A DNA stretch of 64,000 bases, taken from assembly GCA_963277665.1 (NCBI GenBank), contig OY728130.1, positions 426,733,101 through 426,797,100 of the forward strand. Direction: 5' to 3'. Made by a program: the position numbers and the translations under genes. This DNA comes from Viscum album (taxonomy: Eukaryota; Streptophyta; Magnoliopsida; Santalales; Viscaceae). The first letter of the stretch is position 1, and every line of letters begins with the position of its first letter. The notes below the pieces were generated by a model. The model searched no databases. It had not been told where the DNA came from and saw only the letters and a list, made by a program, of their open reading frames with translations. This document shows positions 47,540 to 57,784 of the stretch, piece by piece.

Positions 47540-47551
47540 TGGTATTAATGG
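47540..47551 (+). other. Primer binding site of the plus-strand chromovirus (degenerate)
   Basis: TGGTATTAATGG, two bases after the LTR end at 47,537, matches the initiator-Met primer site TGGTATCAGAGC at 8 of 12 positions including the first six. Its position fixes the plus orientation of this element. Confidence 0.55.
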
Positions 47552-47728
47552 AATTTTAGTAGTAACCATGGAAAATATATTTAGAAAACATATGTAAAAA
47601 ATAACCATAATATAGTCTTTGAAGATAAGTGTAGAATGAAATTGTCATATTTGTTTAAGGAAACAATTATGTGGTTTTCCCTAGGAAAACATCACTATAT
47701 GTATACTACAAGTGGATGTATTTCTGGC
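47552..47728 (+). other. Leader of the plus-strand chromovirus before the nested insertion
   Basis: Short sequence between the primer site and the presumed left end of the nested minus-strand element. No ORF. Its continuation is expected on the other side of the nested element, at about 55.96 kb, where the plus-strand gag remnant begins. Confidence 0.4.
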
Positions 47729-49290
47729 ACAAATGTACCTAGGGGTAACAAATTTGACAAGGTGTATTGGTCCGGACTTGGTTTAAACTGGTACACAATA
47801 ATGTGACTTACTACACAAAATGTTTGACACTATTGGGGGATAATCATAGGATAATTCATATTTTATAAAAACCATTTTGAGGGATTTAAAAGCAATGATT
47901 TCCCCTATAAGTCCCCGGCCTTAAACCTTACTTAATCTTGATTTATTACAAGATTACACATTGAGGATCTTTTCGGGTTTAGAATTTTAGAGAATTAGAT
48001 CATAAAACTTGCATTACATTCCACATATAAACAAAGTGGTTACATAAAGATAGTATTCTTCATTCCCATCAATGGAAAAATATTTAAAATAAACATGGAT
48101 TCTTTCTTGACACTTCCTTGACACTATCATCATATCATGTACCTTTCCCTTGACTTGTGAAAAGCATTTCAAAAAAAATGGGATGAGCATAAAAAGCATA
48201 GTAAGGGATATAAAAATATGGAAAGGAAACATGGGTACATATATACATAAGGATGAGATCATACTTTACCCATAAAACATAAGCACTTTAATATAACTAA
48301 TCAAATCATGAATAAATCATAGAAATCATAATACATAAAGGTAACTTGAGGCATTCATAACATTCTTACGTAGGGAGTAACCCTCTTGGTTACGTTTGGA
48401 ATACCCATCACAGTATATTCCCTAAATCTCTTCGGATAAACCTTAAAGTTTCACTCCTTCTCATTACCCAATTCATTGGAGAGCTATATCGGGCTCACCC
48501 GCCCTTAGTTTATCACGGAACCACCAGTCTTCATAATAATTCCCAAGAACCTCAACATAATCATATCACATAAAACATGCATAAAGGAAACATAACTTTC
48601 CCACATTTCAATCAAAAGATATCAATACAAAACATTGATATAAAAACATTATGAAAACCATTTTCGATGCCAAAATAAAAGAAAAGTAAAACATGGTATT
48701 TATTTTTCTTTTAAAAAGAAGGTATGTCTTGTAGAGGAAGCCGAAACTCAAATAAAGGTCACGACAGCAGAGAAGTCCTTGTCTCCGCATACGTACGACA
48801 AAAACATTCCCTTTTGTCGTTTAGTAAACGCTTCATATAAAAAATATTCCTTTTGTATAAACGTAAAAGTAAAAGGGGTTTATACACCATATAAAAGAAG
48901 GTTGTGTATAAAAAAATATGCCTCAATGAAAGGAGATTGAGACGAAGTCCCATACCTCGGGTTCGACTTGACTCGATCATTCTTTAATGTCCTGAATAAT
49001 AAACTTGAGTTAATTTCTACTTTTTTAAGAACCTTTTTCAAGTTCATTATTCCTTTTATATCACTTATTGCCATGTCATGAACACTATGTATCTATTTAA
49101 GTTAATAACGGTCGTTTTAACGATCATTGGTACTTGAGTCAAAAATATGCCCTCTATAATTACATGTTGTTCATGTATCCATTATATCCAGAATGGTATT
49201 CATGATGTAGATATCATATATTTCATATATATCCAGTACATGAATGCATTTATAATATTACATAATCATTTAGAGGTAAGAAATGAAATG

Positions 49291-49720
49291 CACCGTTCAT
49301 GGAGACGGTAAGCCGTACGTACGCATGAACGCTACTTTCATTTCTATTTCGTATTTTATAGAATGTAATAATAATGATATAAAGGTATATTATAATTCCA
49401 GTATAATATCATATATAATATCATAGTTCCATTATATATACGTCCCACATATGGTATTTAACAAATCAAATCACTTTGAGGGGGCGGTAGTCCGCACTTC
49501 CTTAAATGAAGATATCACGTTTACCCATAATGGAAACCATAAATGTATGACCAAAAAGAAAAATAAAGAAGCTTAAGGAAAACATAAACATATTATATAT
49601 CAAATATAAATATAGTTACATCTTAATGGACACCTTTGAAGGTGTTAAAAGAATGTTGAACAATCATCGTTTCGGGAGGCATAAATTCACCATCCACGGA
49701 AACAGTATGTTCATTAACCA
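49291..49720 (-). repeat. LTR motif copies with hairpin potential (nested element)
   Basis: GGAGACGGTAAGCCG at 49,301 and GGGGGCGGTAGTCCG at 49,480, plus a weak copy near 49,690, are the minus-strand forms of the recurrent LTR motif. In the first, CGTTCATG (49,294-49,301) and CATGAACG (49,324-49,331) form a perfect 8-bp inverted repeat enclosing ACGG-TAAG-CCGT. In the second, GCGG-TAGT-CCGC is a 4-bp hairpin at the same place. Confidence 0.6.
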
Positions 49721-50043
49721 TTAGATGTAGGTGTGTGTAAGTGTAGCTAGAATCCTTATTATAACAACATACTAGTATATTTAGGATACATTATTTGTTA
49801 CAAAAGAAAAGAATAAAAAGAGTTTAGGGGGTTGGAGAAGCAAAATAAAACAAAAGGACTCAAAAGAAGGCATTACCTTAAAATCGAGTAACTCTCTTTG
49901 GTTTGAGCTCAAAGGCTTCCTTGGGAAGACTTCTGCCCAAAGTGAGGCTTCAAGGGTAAGAGAGGGAAGTGTAGAGACAAAATGGTCAGGGTTTGGCCGA
50001 GCCAAAGGCTTTGGGAGTGTGGGAAAAGAGGTAGAGGTGGGGG

Positions 50044-50052
50044 CCTTTTATA
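50044..50052 (-). promoter_or_regulatory. TATA box of the nested chromovirus LTR
   Basis: TATAAAAGG on the minus strand (context TCTTATAAAAGGCCCCC) is a strong plant TATA box about 1.43 kb into the LTR. Transcription would start near 50,015-50,020 and run leftwards, placing the recurrent motifs inside the transcribed R/U5 part. Confidence 0.65.
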
Positions 50053-51475
50053 AGAGGAGAGGAGGGGAACTCTTGGAAAGTAAAGATATGTTACTTTATT
50101 TTAAAATGAGTTTCGGATTCAAAAGGTCCCACATTGATATAATTCGAGTATAAGGTGACAAGGGTTCGAAATCCCCTCATCCAATAGGTTTTGGACATGT
50201 GTAGGTCTTAGATATTACATAATCTTTCCATTTTATTTAAATCGTTAAATAATGAGGTCATCGCTGCATCATCATGATGACATAAATAATTTAAATTATT
50301 TAAAGTCTAAAAATTATAAAAAAAAACACTATGATGTAGGAATTCTTTTTAGATTTCCATTTACTATTTATAATAAAAAATCGGATCTTTATTACCCCAT
50401 ATGGAAATTGTTTTTGTAAAACATATTACGTTTGTGTCATTTTTACTTTAACATTAAATAAAACGTTATTTATGTCATTTCCCAACCAAAGTGGCTCCAT
50501 GGGGTCCCCAAGTTGACCCATGGATTTTCATGGTCGGCCATGAAACAAAAAATAAGGTTAGGACACGTGTCTAGGTTATTTCATTTTATTAAAGCAGTAT
50601 TTTTACCATAAACTACACTAATTACCACTAATCGCGATTAAAAACTTAATAAGTTACTATTCACCAAAAAAATTATTTTAATCTCATTAAACCACATTTT
50701 AATTCTTAATTACAACCATGTATGTTGGATTTTTGAAATTCAAAGCACAAAGGTGGCAAAATTTCATTTAAACGAAAAATCAGTTTCTTTAACTACCACT
50801 TAGTGATTTCACTATTCATCGAAAATTGATGTTTTTCAGAAAAATACCAAAACTTCACCCTAAACTATATTTGAAATTCTGAATTCAAAAAAGAAGTCTA
50901 TTTTAAAAAATTAAAAACATATAATTAACATTAATTAATTTAATAATTAATTCCTGCTGTCATGATAAATAGCGTGTTTTTATGAAACAATAAGTATCAA
51001 AAGATTGACACCAGTTTAAGTCCAATTTCAATGTGAAATTGATTCTAATGACCACCATTGGATTAAATGGTAAAAATATATTCTAATTTCACTTCAAAAC
51101 CAATTCAAAACATAATCTAATCATATAAATAAATTAGATTAAAAAGCAGTTCTGATGTAAAATGCAGTATTTTTCACTATTCATTAAAAAATGAACATTG
51201 TCAGAAAAATACCAAAAATTCACACAAAGTAAATTTTGATGTCCCAATAAAAAAGAATAAGTTTATTTTGACAAACATAGTTTACAAAATTTTCAAAAGA
51301 TAGATTCAAAAATGGTTTTCCATCAAAAGGCAGTAAACCAATCTTTTAAAAATATTAGTGTATTCCATTCTTAAGATTGGATTTATTTTCATTTTAAGCC
51401 TCTAAAACACTATCTAATTCATTAATAGACATAGATAAAAATATCTATTATTCATTACTTACTTGGGATGTTACA

Positions 51476-51490
51476 TCCTTCCCCCCTTTA
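51476..51490 (-). other. Polypurine tract of the nested chromovirus
   Basis: The minus strand reads TAAAGGGGGGAAGGA immediately before TGTAACATCCC. This is a near-perfect polypurine tract and fixes the LTR boundary and orientation. Confidence 0.85.
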
Positions 51491-51519
51491 GAAAATTGCG
51501 TCCTCGCAATTTATTTACT

Positions 51520-51660
51520 TTTCAAATAAATGGGGGTACTTATCTCTCATTGCATTTTCAGATTCCCATGTTGCCTCTTCCATCATGTGGTTTTTTCACA
51601 AAACCTTTACCTGATTAATCACCTTATTTTGTAACACTTGCTCCCTGTGGTCAAGAATCT
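51520..51660 (-). pseudogene. Chromodomain at the Pol C-terminus
   Basis: The minus strand reads NKVINQVKVL, stop, KNHMMEEATWE, then RDKYPHLF. This matches the chromodomain-like tail of Tekay elements (N-K-x-I-x-x-VKVLW-x-x-H-x-x-EEATWE). Such domains are thought to direct integration to marked heterochromatin. The aromatic Trp after VKVL is changed to a stop here. Confidence 0.8.
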
Positions 51661-52760
51661 GTACTGGTTGTTCCTCATAAGATAGGTTCTCTTCCAGCTG
51701 AACTACCTCGGGACTCAAAACATGAAATGGATCTGGCATGTACTTTCTCAGCATCAAAACATGAAAAACATTGTGAACCTAAGATAAATTCGGAGGTAAA
51801 GCCACTCAGTAAGCAACTGATCCAACTCTCTCCAGAATTTCATATTGTCCAATGAACCTTGGACTCATCTTTCCTTTCTTACCAAATCTCATCACACTTT
51901 TCCAAGCAGAAACCTTGAGAAAAACATGATCACCTACCTCGAAAGATAGATCCTTCCTCGGGTTATCCGCATAACTCTTTTACCTGCTCTGAGCTGTTTT
52001 CATGTGCTTCTAAATCAGCTGAACTTGTTCTTCCATCTCTTCTACCAATTCTGGTCCCATGAACTTCCTTTCACCCACTTCATCCCAGAAAGCTGTAGTT
52101 CAACACCGCTTCCCATATAATTCCTGAAATGGTGCCATCTCTATACTGGAATGAAAACTGTTATTATATGAAAATTTAACCAAAGAAAGATGTTGGTCCC
52201 AACTTCCCTGAAAATCCATAGAGTAAGAACATAGAATATCCTCCAAGGTCTGAATTGTTCATTCCGACTGCCCATCTGATTGAGGATGAAAAGCTGTACT
52301 AAAATTTAATTCAGTACCCAATGACTTATGAAGGCCTTTCCAAAAGTTAGAAGTGAACCTGGGATCACGATCAGATACAATGGAGAGAGGAACTCCATGT
52401 AACCTGACTATCTCTTTAAGATACAAACGGGAAAGTTGATCTAGGGGGGAAGTATCTCATATAGCCAGGAAATGAGATGATTTGGTCAAACGATCAAAAA
52501 TGACCCAGATTGCATTATTACCTCGAGATATCTTCGGTAATCCCACAACAATGTCCATGGATATATTCTACCATTTCCACTCCGGCACTGGTAATGGCTG
52601 AAGCATCCCTTTCGGTAACTTCCGCTCTGCTTTAATCTGCTGACATGTCAAACACTTCACAGTAAAATCAGCAATATCTCTTTTCATTCCATCCCACCAG
52701 TAATACTCCCGCAGATCTCTATACATCTTAGTACTGCCTGGATGAACTGAAAACGGAGAA
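51661..52760 (-). pseudogene. Integrase domain (nested chromovirus)
   Basis: The zinc-binding HHCC part is [15 protein letters not shown]...[10 protein letters not shown] (about 52,640-52,770, inside the 299-codon fragment). The catalytic core has Asp in MDIVVGLPKISRG (about 52,520-52,558), Asp in IVSDRDPRFTS (about 52,350-52,385) and Glu in HPQSDGQSE (about 52,258-52,284), so all three DDE residues are present. A stop follows the Glu and others fall near 52,455, 52,080 and 51,978. The C-terminal GPY-type segment reads MSPRFIGQYEILERVG near 51,820-51,870. Confidence 0.87.
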
Positions 52761-53079
52761 CTATGAGCTTCACATAACAACTCTCTCTTAAACTGTGAAT
52801 CAAAAGGCACACACAATCTCTTCCAAAATCTCAAAACACAATCATTATCAATGTTGAATTCCGGAAACTTACCTTTCTGAACCAGCTCTACCTTTTTCTG
52901 CAACTCACTGTCTTGCTTCTGTGCTTGCTTGATTCTATCTGATAGAGATGATCTCACTGATACCTGAAACAAAACAGAAGAACTTCCTGCACCAACAACT
53001 TCTATGCCAATGTTCATCAAATCCTTAACCAAAGGATCATGTTCCAAACACAACACTGCTAATGAAGCATTACTTTTTC

Positions 53080-53467
53080 GACTCAAAGCATCAGCCACTT
53101 TATTTGTTTTTCCCGGATGGTAATGAATTGTACAATCATAATCCTTGATTAATTCTAGCCATCCCCTTTGTCTCATGTTCAATTCTTTTTTAGTGAATAT
53201 ATAATTTAGACTTTTGTGATTAGTATATATTTCACACTTTACTCCATACAAATGATGCCTCCAAATTTTTAAAGTGAAAACAACAACAGCTAATTCCAGA
53301 TCTTGTGTTGGGTAATTTACCTCATGAGTCTTCAACTGTCGTGAAGAATAAGAAATTACCTGATCATTCTGCATTAGGACGCAACCAAGTCCTTTCAATG
53401 AAGCATCACTATATATAACAAACTCACCATTCCTGGAAGGTAGTTCCAAAAATGGAGCATTCACCAA
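53080..53467 (-). pseudogene. RNase H domain (nested chromovirus)
   Basis: It is contained in the N-terminal part of the 299-codon open fragment. [16 protein letters not shown] has the first catalytic Asp (residue 21), DLELAVVVF has the Glu (residue 58), and [15 protein letters not shown] has the terminal Asp. The expected third carboxylate in YTDHKSL reads YTNHKSL (Asn at residue 83), which should abolish catalysis. The fragment continues without a break into the integrase zinc finger. Confidence 0.85.
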
Positions 53468-54413
53468 TCATTTTTTCAATTTCTCAAAACAATCATCACA
53501 TTCTTTTGTCCAGATAAACTTACCACCCTTCTGAGTTAGCTTAGTCATTGGACTAGATAATCATGAAACATTTCTAAAAAACCTTCAATAATAGCCTACC
53601 AAACCAAGGAATCTACGAATCTCGGTTACATTTGTGGGTCTTGGCCATTCTTCCACAGCTTTTGTTTTTGTACAACCAACAGTTATTCAATCTTTAGAAA
53701 CAATATGACCAAGGAAACAATTTGTTGCAACCAAAACTCTCACTTGATGAAATTTCCATACAGTTTCTTTTATTTTAAGGTTTTCAAGATGACCCTTAAA
53801 TGTATTTCATGCTCCTCTTTACTTTTAGAAAACACCAAAATATCATCAATGAAAACCACCACAAACATATCCAAGAACTCATGGAAAATTCTATTCATTA
53901 AGTCCATGAATACAGCAGGTACATTGGTTATCCCAAAAGGCATTACTACAAATTCATAATGGCCATATCTCGTACGGAATGCGGTCTTACCAATATCGGC
54001 CTCCTTTACCATCAGCTGATTGTACCCCGATCTCAGGTCAATCTTTGAAAAAAACTGAGCTCCCTAGAGCTGATTAAAAAAACATCGATATGAGGCAAAG
54101 GATATTTGTTCTTAAAAGTGATGTTATTCAAGGCTCTATAATCAATACAAAGTCTCATAGAACCATCTTTATTTTTAACAAATAAAACAGGAGCACGCCA
54201 AGGTGATGTGCTAGGTCGAATGAAACCTTTCTCTAATAAATATTGCAATTGCTCCTTCAACTCTAAAAGTTCAATTTGAGCCAGTCGATAAGGGGGTTTT
54301 GAAATTGGCTTAGCATCAGAAACTAAGTAAACAGTAAACTCAACTTCCCGATCTGGTATTATTCCAGGAAACTCATCAGGAAAAACATCAGGATACTCAT
54401 TTACCACTGGCAC
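53468..54413 (-). pseudogene. Reverse transcriptase domain (nested chromovirus)
   Basis: The N-terminal half (54,033-54,413) contains [44 protein letters not shown] and [12 protein letters not shown] frameshift at about 54,030 leads to 53,770-54,012 with [19 protein letters not shown] and the catalytic FIDD (53,842-53,853) followed by ILVFSKS. Beyond 53,770 the thumb/connection is read with several stops (for example around 53,560 and 53,670). Confidence 0.9.
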
Positions 54414-54476
54414 ATTATTAATCTGAACAGTTCCTTTATTTTCAACGATGTGTGCAAGGTAACATTCATTTCCATC

Positions 54477-54866
54477 TTATACAAGTTTCTTGGCCTCTTG
54501 ATAAGTTATCAACAGTAAGGGTTCATTCTTGTACACAAACTGAAAGTCTTTCTGAAAAGAAACTTCTTTAGCTCTACATTCAATCTTAGCATGGTAAATA
54601 GAGATCCAATCCATACCCAGGATAACATCAAACTCTACTGGAGGTAGAACAATAAGGTTTGCAAGTAGGTTCTTTCCATAGATAAGTATAGGAAGATTCT
54701 TATAAATTCTTTTTGCCTCAACATTTCCCCCAGGTGTTTTTACCACGAGTTCAGAAGTCATTTCTTGAGATGGTATTCCCATTTTACTAGAAAAGGTTTC
54801 AGAGAATAAAGATTGTGTAGACCCCGAATCAAACAACACACTGGCATAATCTGAAAAAACAAACAA
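54477..54866 (-). pseudogene. Aspartic protease (nested chromovirus)
   Basis: A 129-codon open fragment with active-site loop SVLFDSGSTQSLFS (Asp at residue 13, DSG intact), then LVVKTPGGNVEAKRIYKNL and VILGMDWISIYHAKIECR, the second conserved block of chromovirus proteases. A stop at 54,477 separates it from the RT. The site itself looks intact. Confidence 0.88.
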
Positions 54867-54889
54867 AGTACCTGATACAACTTCATTTG

Positions 54890-55943
54890 ACGGCTTGACA
54901 TCTGCTGAAGTCGTTGCAAAGGATTACACCACCCCTTTCTGCTTGTATTCTAACTGCTTCCCATCACTCAAGCTCTTTGTCAGACACTCATTTGCATAGT
55001 GACCCATCTCATTTCACTTATAACATTTCACTAACTGTAAATCAAATTTGGTCTTACCTTCACCTTGATCCTTTTTAGTGCAATCACGAGCCTTATGTCC
55101 CATATTACCACATCGGTAGCACTTTCCATAATTTTGAAGACATTCCCCAGCATGCCTTTTTCCACATTTATCACAAACTGGGAACTTAGTTTTCTTACCA
55201 TCATACTTTTTTGAAGAATTCTTACCTTTATCCTGCCACCTCAGTCTCTTCTTCTGTTGGTTGTTATAGAACACTTGATCATCGGAAAACTCCATTTCCA
55301 CATTCTCAGAACATCAAACAAGATTTTCATAACTTTTAAACTCACGAGAAGCTAATGCCCTTCGATATTTTGGCTTTAATCATGAGTAAAAATGATTGAT
55401 TTTACTATCAAGGTCTCAGATAAAATTTGGAGCATACATTTCCAATCGAGTGAACCTTTCTTCATAGGCAGCCACTGATTCTTCCTCTTGCCTCAATTCC
55501 AAGAATTTCTTTTCCATCCTAAGTTGAACAGCCATAGGAAAATACTTCTCATGAAACATACCTTTGAATTAATCCCTGACGAGAGCATAAATCTCATCAG
55601 CGTCCCTGATATTTTTAACCATCGACCACCATTAATCTGCCTCACCCTCCAAACGGTAAATAGAAAGACTAACCTTTTGATTTTCTGAACACCCCATGAC
55701 ATTGAAAATCTTCTCCAGTTCTTTAATCCACCCTTCAGCTAAAACAGGGTCAGATGATCCTCTGAATGATGGTGGATGTTGCCTCATGAAATGTTCCACC
55801 ACTGACATGTTCCTCTGCGGTTGATCTGGCTGATCTCGTGCATGGATACAACCACCATTTATCACTTTAGAAATGGCCTCTAGAAGGATGAATTGTACCA
55901 ATAAAAATGGAAAATGTAAATATTTTCCTACCGAGGAAGACAA
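54890..55943 (-). pseudogene. Gag with zinc knuckles (nested chromovirus)
   Basis: The N-terminal part reads NMSVVEHFMRQHPPSFRG, then PVLAEGWIKELEKIFNVMG (55,632-55,850). The central capsid fold continues through 55,302-55,631 with stops. The 55,014-55,301 fragment has CDKCGKRHAGEC and a canonical CYRCGNMGHKARDC knuckle (C-x2-C-x4-H-x4-C, residues 61-74). A second canonical knuckle begins CYK, then a TGA stop where the Cys codon should be, then NEMGHYANEC. Gag binds the genomic RNA through these knuckles. The extreme N-terminus has been lost or altered at the junction near 55.95 kb. Confidence 0.87.
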
Positions 55944-56049
55944 TATAGATTGTTTTTGAATTGATCATTATATGGATACACTAAAAAAACTTAACAAGGT
56001 TATGAAATATAACCTTAATAGGAGGGAGGAACATATTCCACAGTATGTT
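55944..56049. other. Head-to-head junction of two gag genes
   Basis: To the left, the minus-strand Gag reading frame starts. To the right, the plus-strand Gag remnant starts. There is no LTR, primer site or polypurine tract between them. This is where the 5' end of the nested element meets the body of the older element. Confidence 0.6.
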
Positions 56050-56860
56050 CCGATGATGTTGGTTTTTTTTATGAGAAAGAAGACCCCATAATTTAGTGGG
56101 ACAACTAATCCAATTATAGCTGAGTAGTGGATTAAGTCTTTGGAGAAGATATTTACAACAATGGAATACAGTGAAAGTGAACTAGTTAAACCTGAACTTT
56201 GTTATCTCAAGGATGATTCCTATCAATGGTGGGCATTGATCTAGAATAATTAGGAGGAAAAAGAAATAGACATCATAGAATGGATAATTTTTTTAGAGAC
56301 ATTACTTGATAAATAGTTCCCTTAGGATAAAAAAACTAAGATCAATAATGATCCATAGTTTAAATAAAAAGGAGGAAGAAATTCTTGTGGAGTATAAAAC
56401 TATTTTTACCAGGATATGAAGGTATGTTATAAATTCAATAGAAAACATGTAAATTATGATTGATCACTTCCTTGAAAGAGTGAATCCAATTTTTTCAATG
56501 GTGCTTGTGTCTCAAACATTTTCCTCATATGATGATATAATTTTTTTCCCTATAAAGAGAGAGAACAAATTGTCTATGTATTATGGTATTGAAGGGAATT
56601 AAGAGAAGTAGAGGATAATTGAAAAAATGTGGATAAAGGTAAAAGGGGAAAGAATAATTTTCCAACATGTGATATTTGTGGAAGGTAACACCTTGGTACA
56701 TTCTTAAAAGGTAAATGAGTTATGCTGAAGTAGGGAGAAAATAAACACTATTCTTTGGAATTCATGGGAATGAAATAATTTTATAATGTTGAATTCTTAA
56801 ACTGTAAGGATATGGGGCACTATGAAAATGAATATTGTAAGTTTCAAGGGAACATACCTT
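56050..56860 (+). pseudogene. gag remnant of the older plus-strand chromovirus
   Basis: From about 56,063 one plus-strand frame reads FFMRKKTP, stop, FSGTTNPIIAE, stop, WIKSLEKIFTTMEYSES and then KDDSYQWWALI. These correspond segment by segment to FMRQHPPSFRG...AEGWIKELEKIFNVMG of the nested element's Gag. Further on, with stops, it reads SLEFMGMK and a degenerate zinc knuckle NCKDMGHYENEYC (56,801-56,842) in which the first Cys is lost and one residue is inserted. No protease, RT or integrase follows, so pol has been deleted. It belongs to the element whose LTRs flank this area. Confidence 0.75.
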
Positions 56861-57784
56861 CGAAGAAGGTATGGTAAAATGTTCAATCCTATGATATTGA
56901 TATAGCTGAAATGGAATGAATAATTTTCTCTTTTATTTTGATCCTTAAATATACCTGTAAAAGTATGTTATTGATGATATATTTTTTTATAAGAATTATG
57001 AAATTTATAAGGATTGTAATGCAGTACATTTTCATCTAGGATTTAAGAATTTGCATTGAATGGTAGTAATAACACATAAAAATGATTTAGTAATAATTTG
57101 AACATTTTGGAAAACACATAGTTAAAGGTAATGTAAGACTTAATATGTTCCTAATGTTTCGAAAATGATGTTTAATAAATAGATTATTTCTATGGAATAA
57201 TTAAATTGGATACTTCTAACTATCATGGAACTGATTCTAAACATATAGCTCATAATTCTTGGAAGGTTCATAAGGTTAACCATTTATGAAATGGTTTAAA
57301 TTTAACTTTGGATGAGATGTTATTGATTATTGTAATACTTATCCATGTAATGAAACAAGTGATAATAAAATAAGTAGAAATAGTTCAAATCACATGGACT
57401 ATTGTATACTTGTAGTAATGTTTTAAGTATGTATATTTACTTATATCCATCGAAATAAAATAATTTCTCAACCTTATGAAAATGGTTAAAACAATGTTAT
57501 CATACCAACATATATTTTGATTATATCAATGATATTTATTCACACATCTAGTTTATGGTTTTTTGTCCATAAATTACTTATGAACATGTTCTCTTTCACT
57601 ATCTATCAAAACATGATAGTTAGACTTTTCATTCATATCCACGTTTTTTCTAATATTCTACATTTATAAATCCTAGTATTATAGTGACCTTTTAATTTTA
57701 TTTTAAATTTTATTAAAAATATGTTCTATTAACACTATTTTAAATGGTATTTTTTAATAATGGTTTATTTTAAAATATCAAACA
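56861..57784 (+). other. Unassigned internal or U3 sequence of the plus-strand element
   Basis: AT-rich, without recognisable Pol segments. The distance to the 3' LTR similarity start (57,785) is too short for pol, so most of the internal region is missing. Part of this may be the U3 start of the LTR, which I could not align to the left copy. Confidence 0.4.

Larger units (their letters stand above)
47729..51475 (-). repeat. 3' LTR of the nested chromovirus
   Basis: The minus-strand start is fixed at 51,475: TGTAACATCCC directly after a G-rich polypurine tract, a typical Tekay start. The far end is uncertain; a TGTACC at 47,729 is one candidate, and the LTR content (for example ATCGGGCTCACCCGCCC at about 48,489) clearly extends to below 48.4 kb. 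It contains a TATA box at 50,044-50,052 and three or more motif copies at 49.29-49.72 kb. The 74-codon frame at 49,781-50,005 lies just downstream of the TATA box and I do not call it a gene. Confidence 0.7.
51485..55943 (-). pseudogene. gag-pol of the nested Tekay-like chromovirus
   Basis: One reading frame of about 4.4 kb, broken by in-frame stops and a few frameshifts, has the order Gag, protease, RT, RNase H, integrase, chromodomain. It is much better preserved than the giant element: runs of up to 299 codons (52,568-53,467) remain open, and most breaks are single point changes such as TGG or CGA to stop. Several active-site residues survive, but the integrase and Gag contain stops, so it is not functional. 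Details are in the domain entries. Confidence 0.9.
47729..55950 (-). mobile_element. Nested Tekay-like chromovirus, minus strand, lacking its 5' LTR
   Basis: One 3' LTR (about 47.73-51,475) and a nearly full-length gag-pol (51,485-55,943) lie on the minus strand. Gag with zinc knuckles, protease DSG, RT with FIDD, RNase H, integrase and a C-terminal chromodomain identify the Tekay/Del branch of chromoviruses. A complete element would have its 5' LTR to the right of 55.95 kb. Instead the sequence passes at once into a plus-strand gag remnant of the older host element. It is therefore truncated or was rearranged at its 5' end. Confidence 0.75.

Noticed and set aside
50135..50170. B-box-like GGGTTCGAAATCCCC suggesting a tRNA or SINE
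   Set aside because: No matching A box at the right distance, no cloverleaf that I can fold, and it lies inside the chromovirus LTR.
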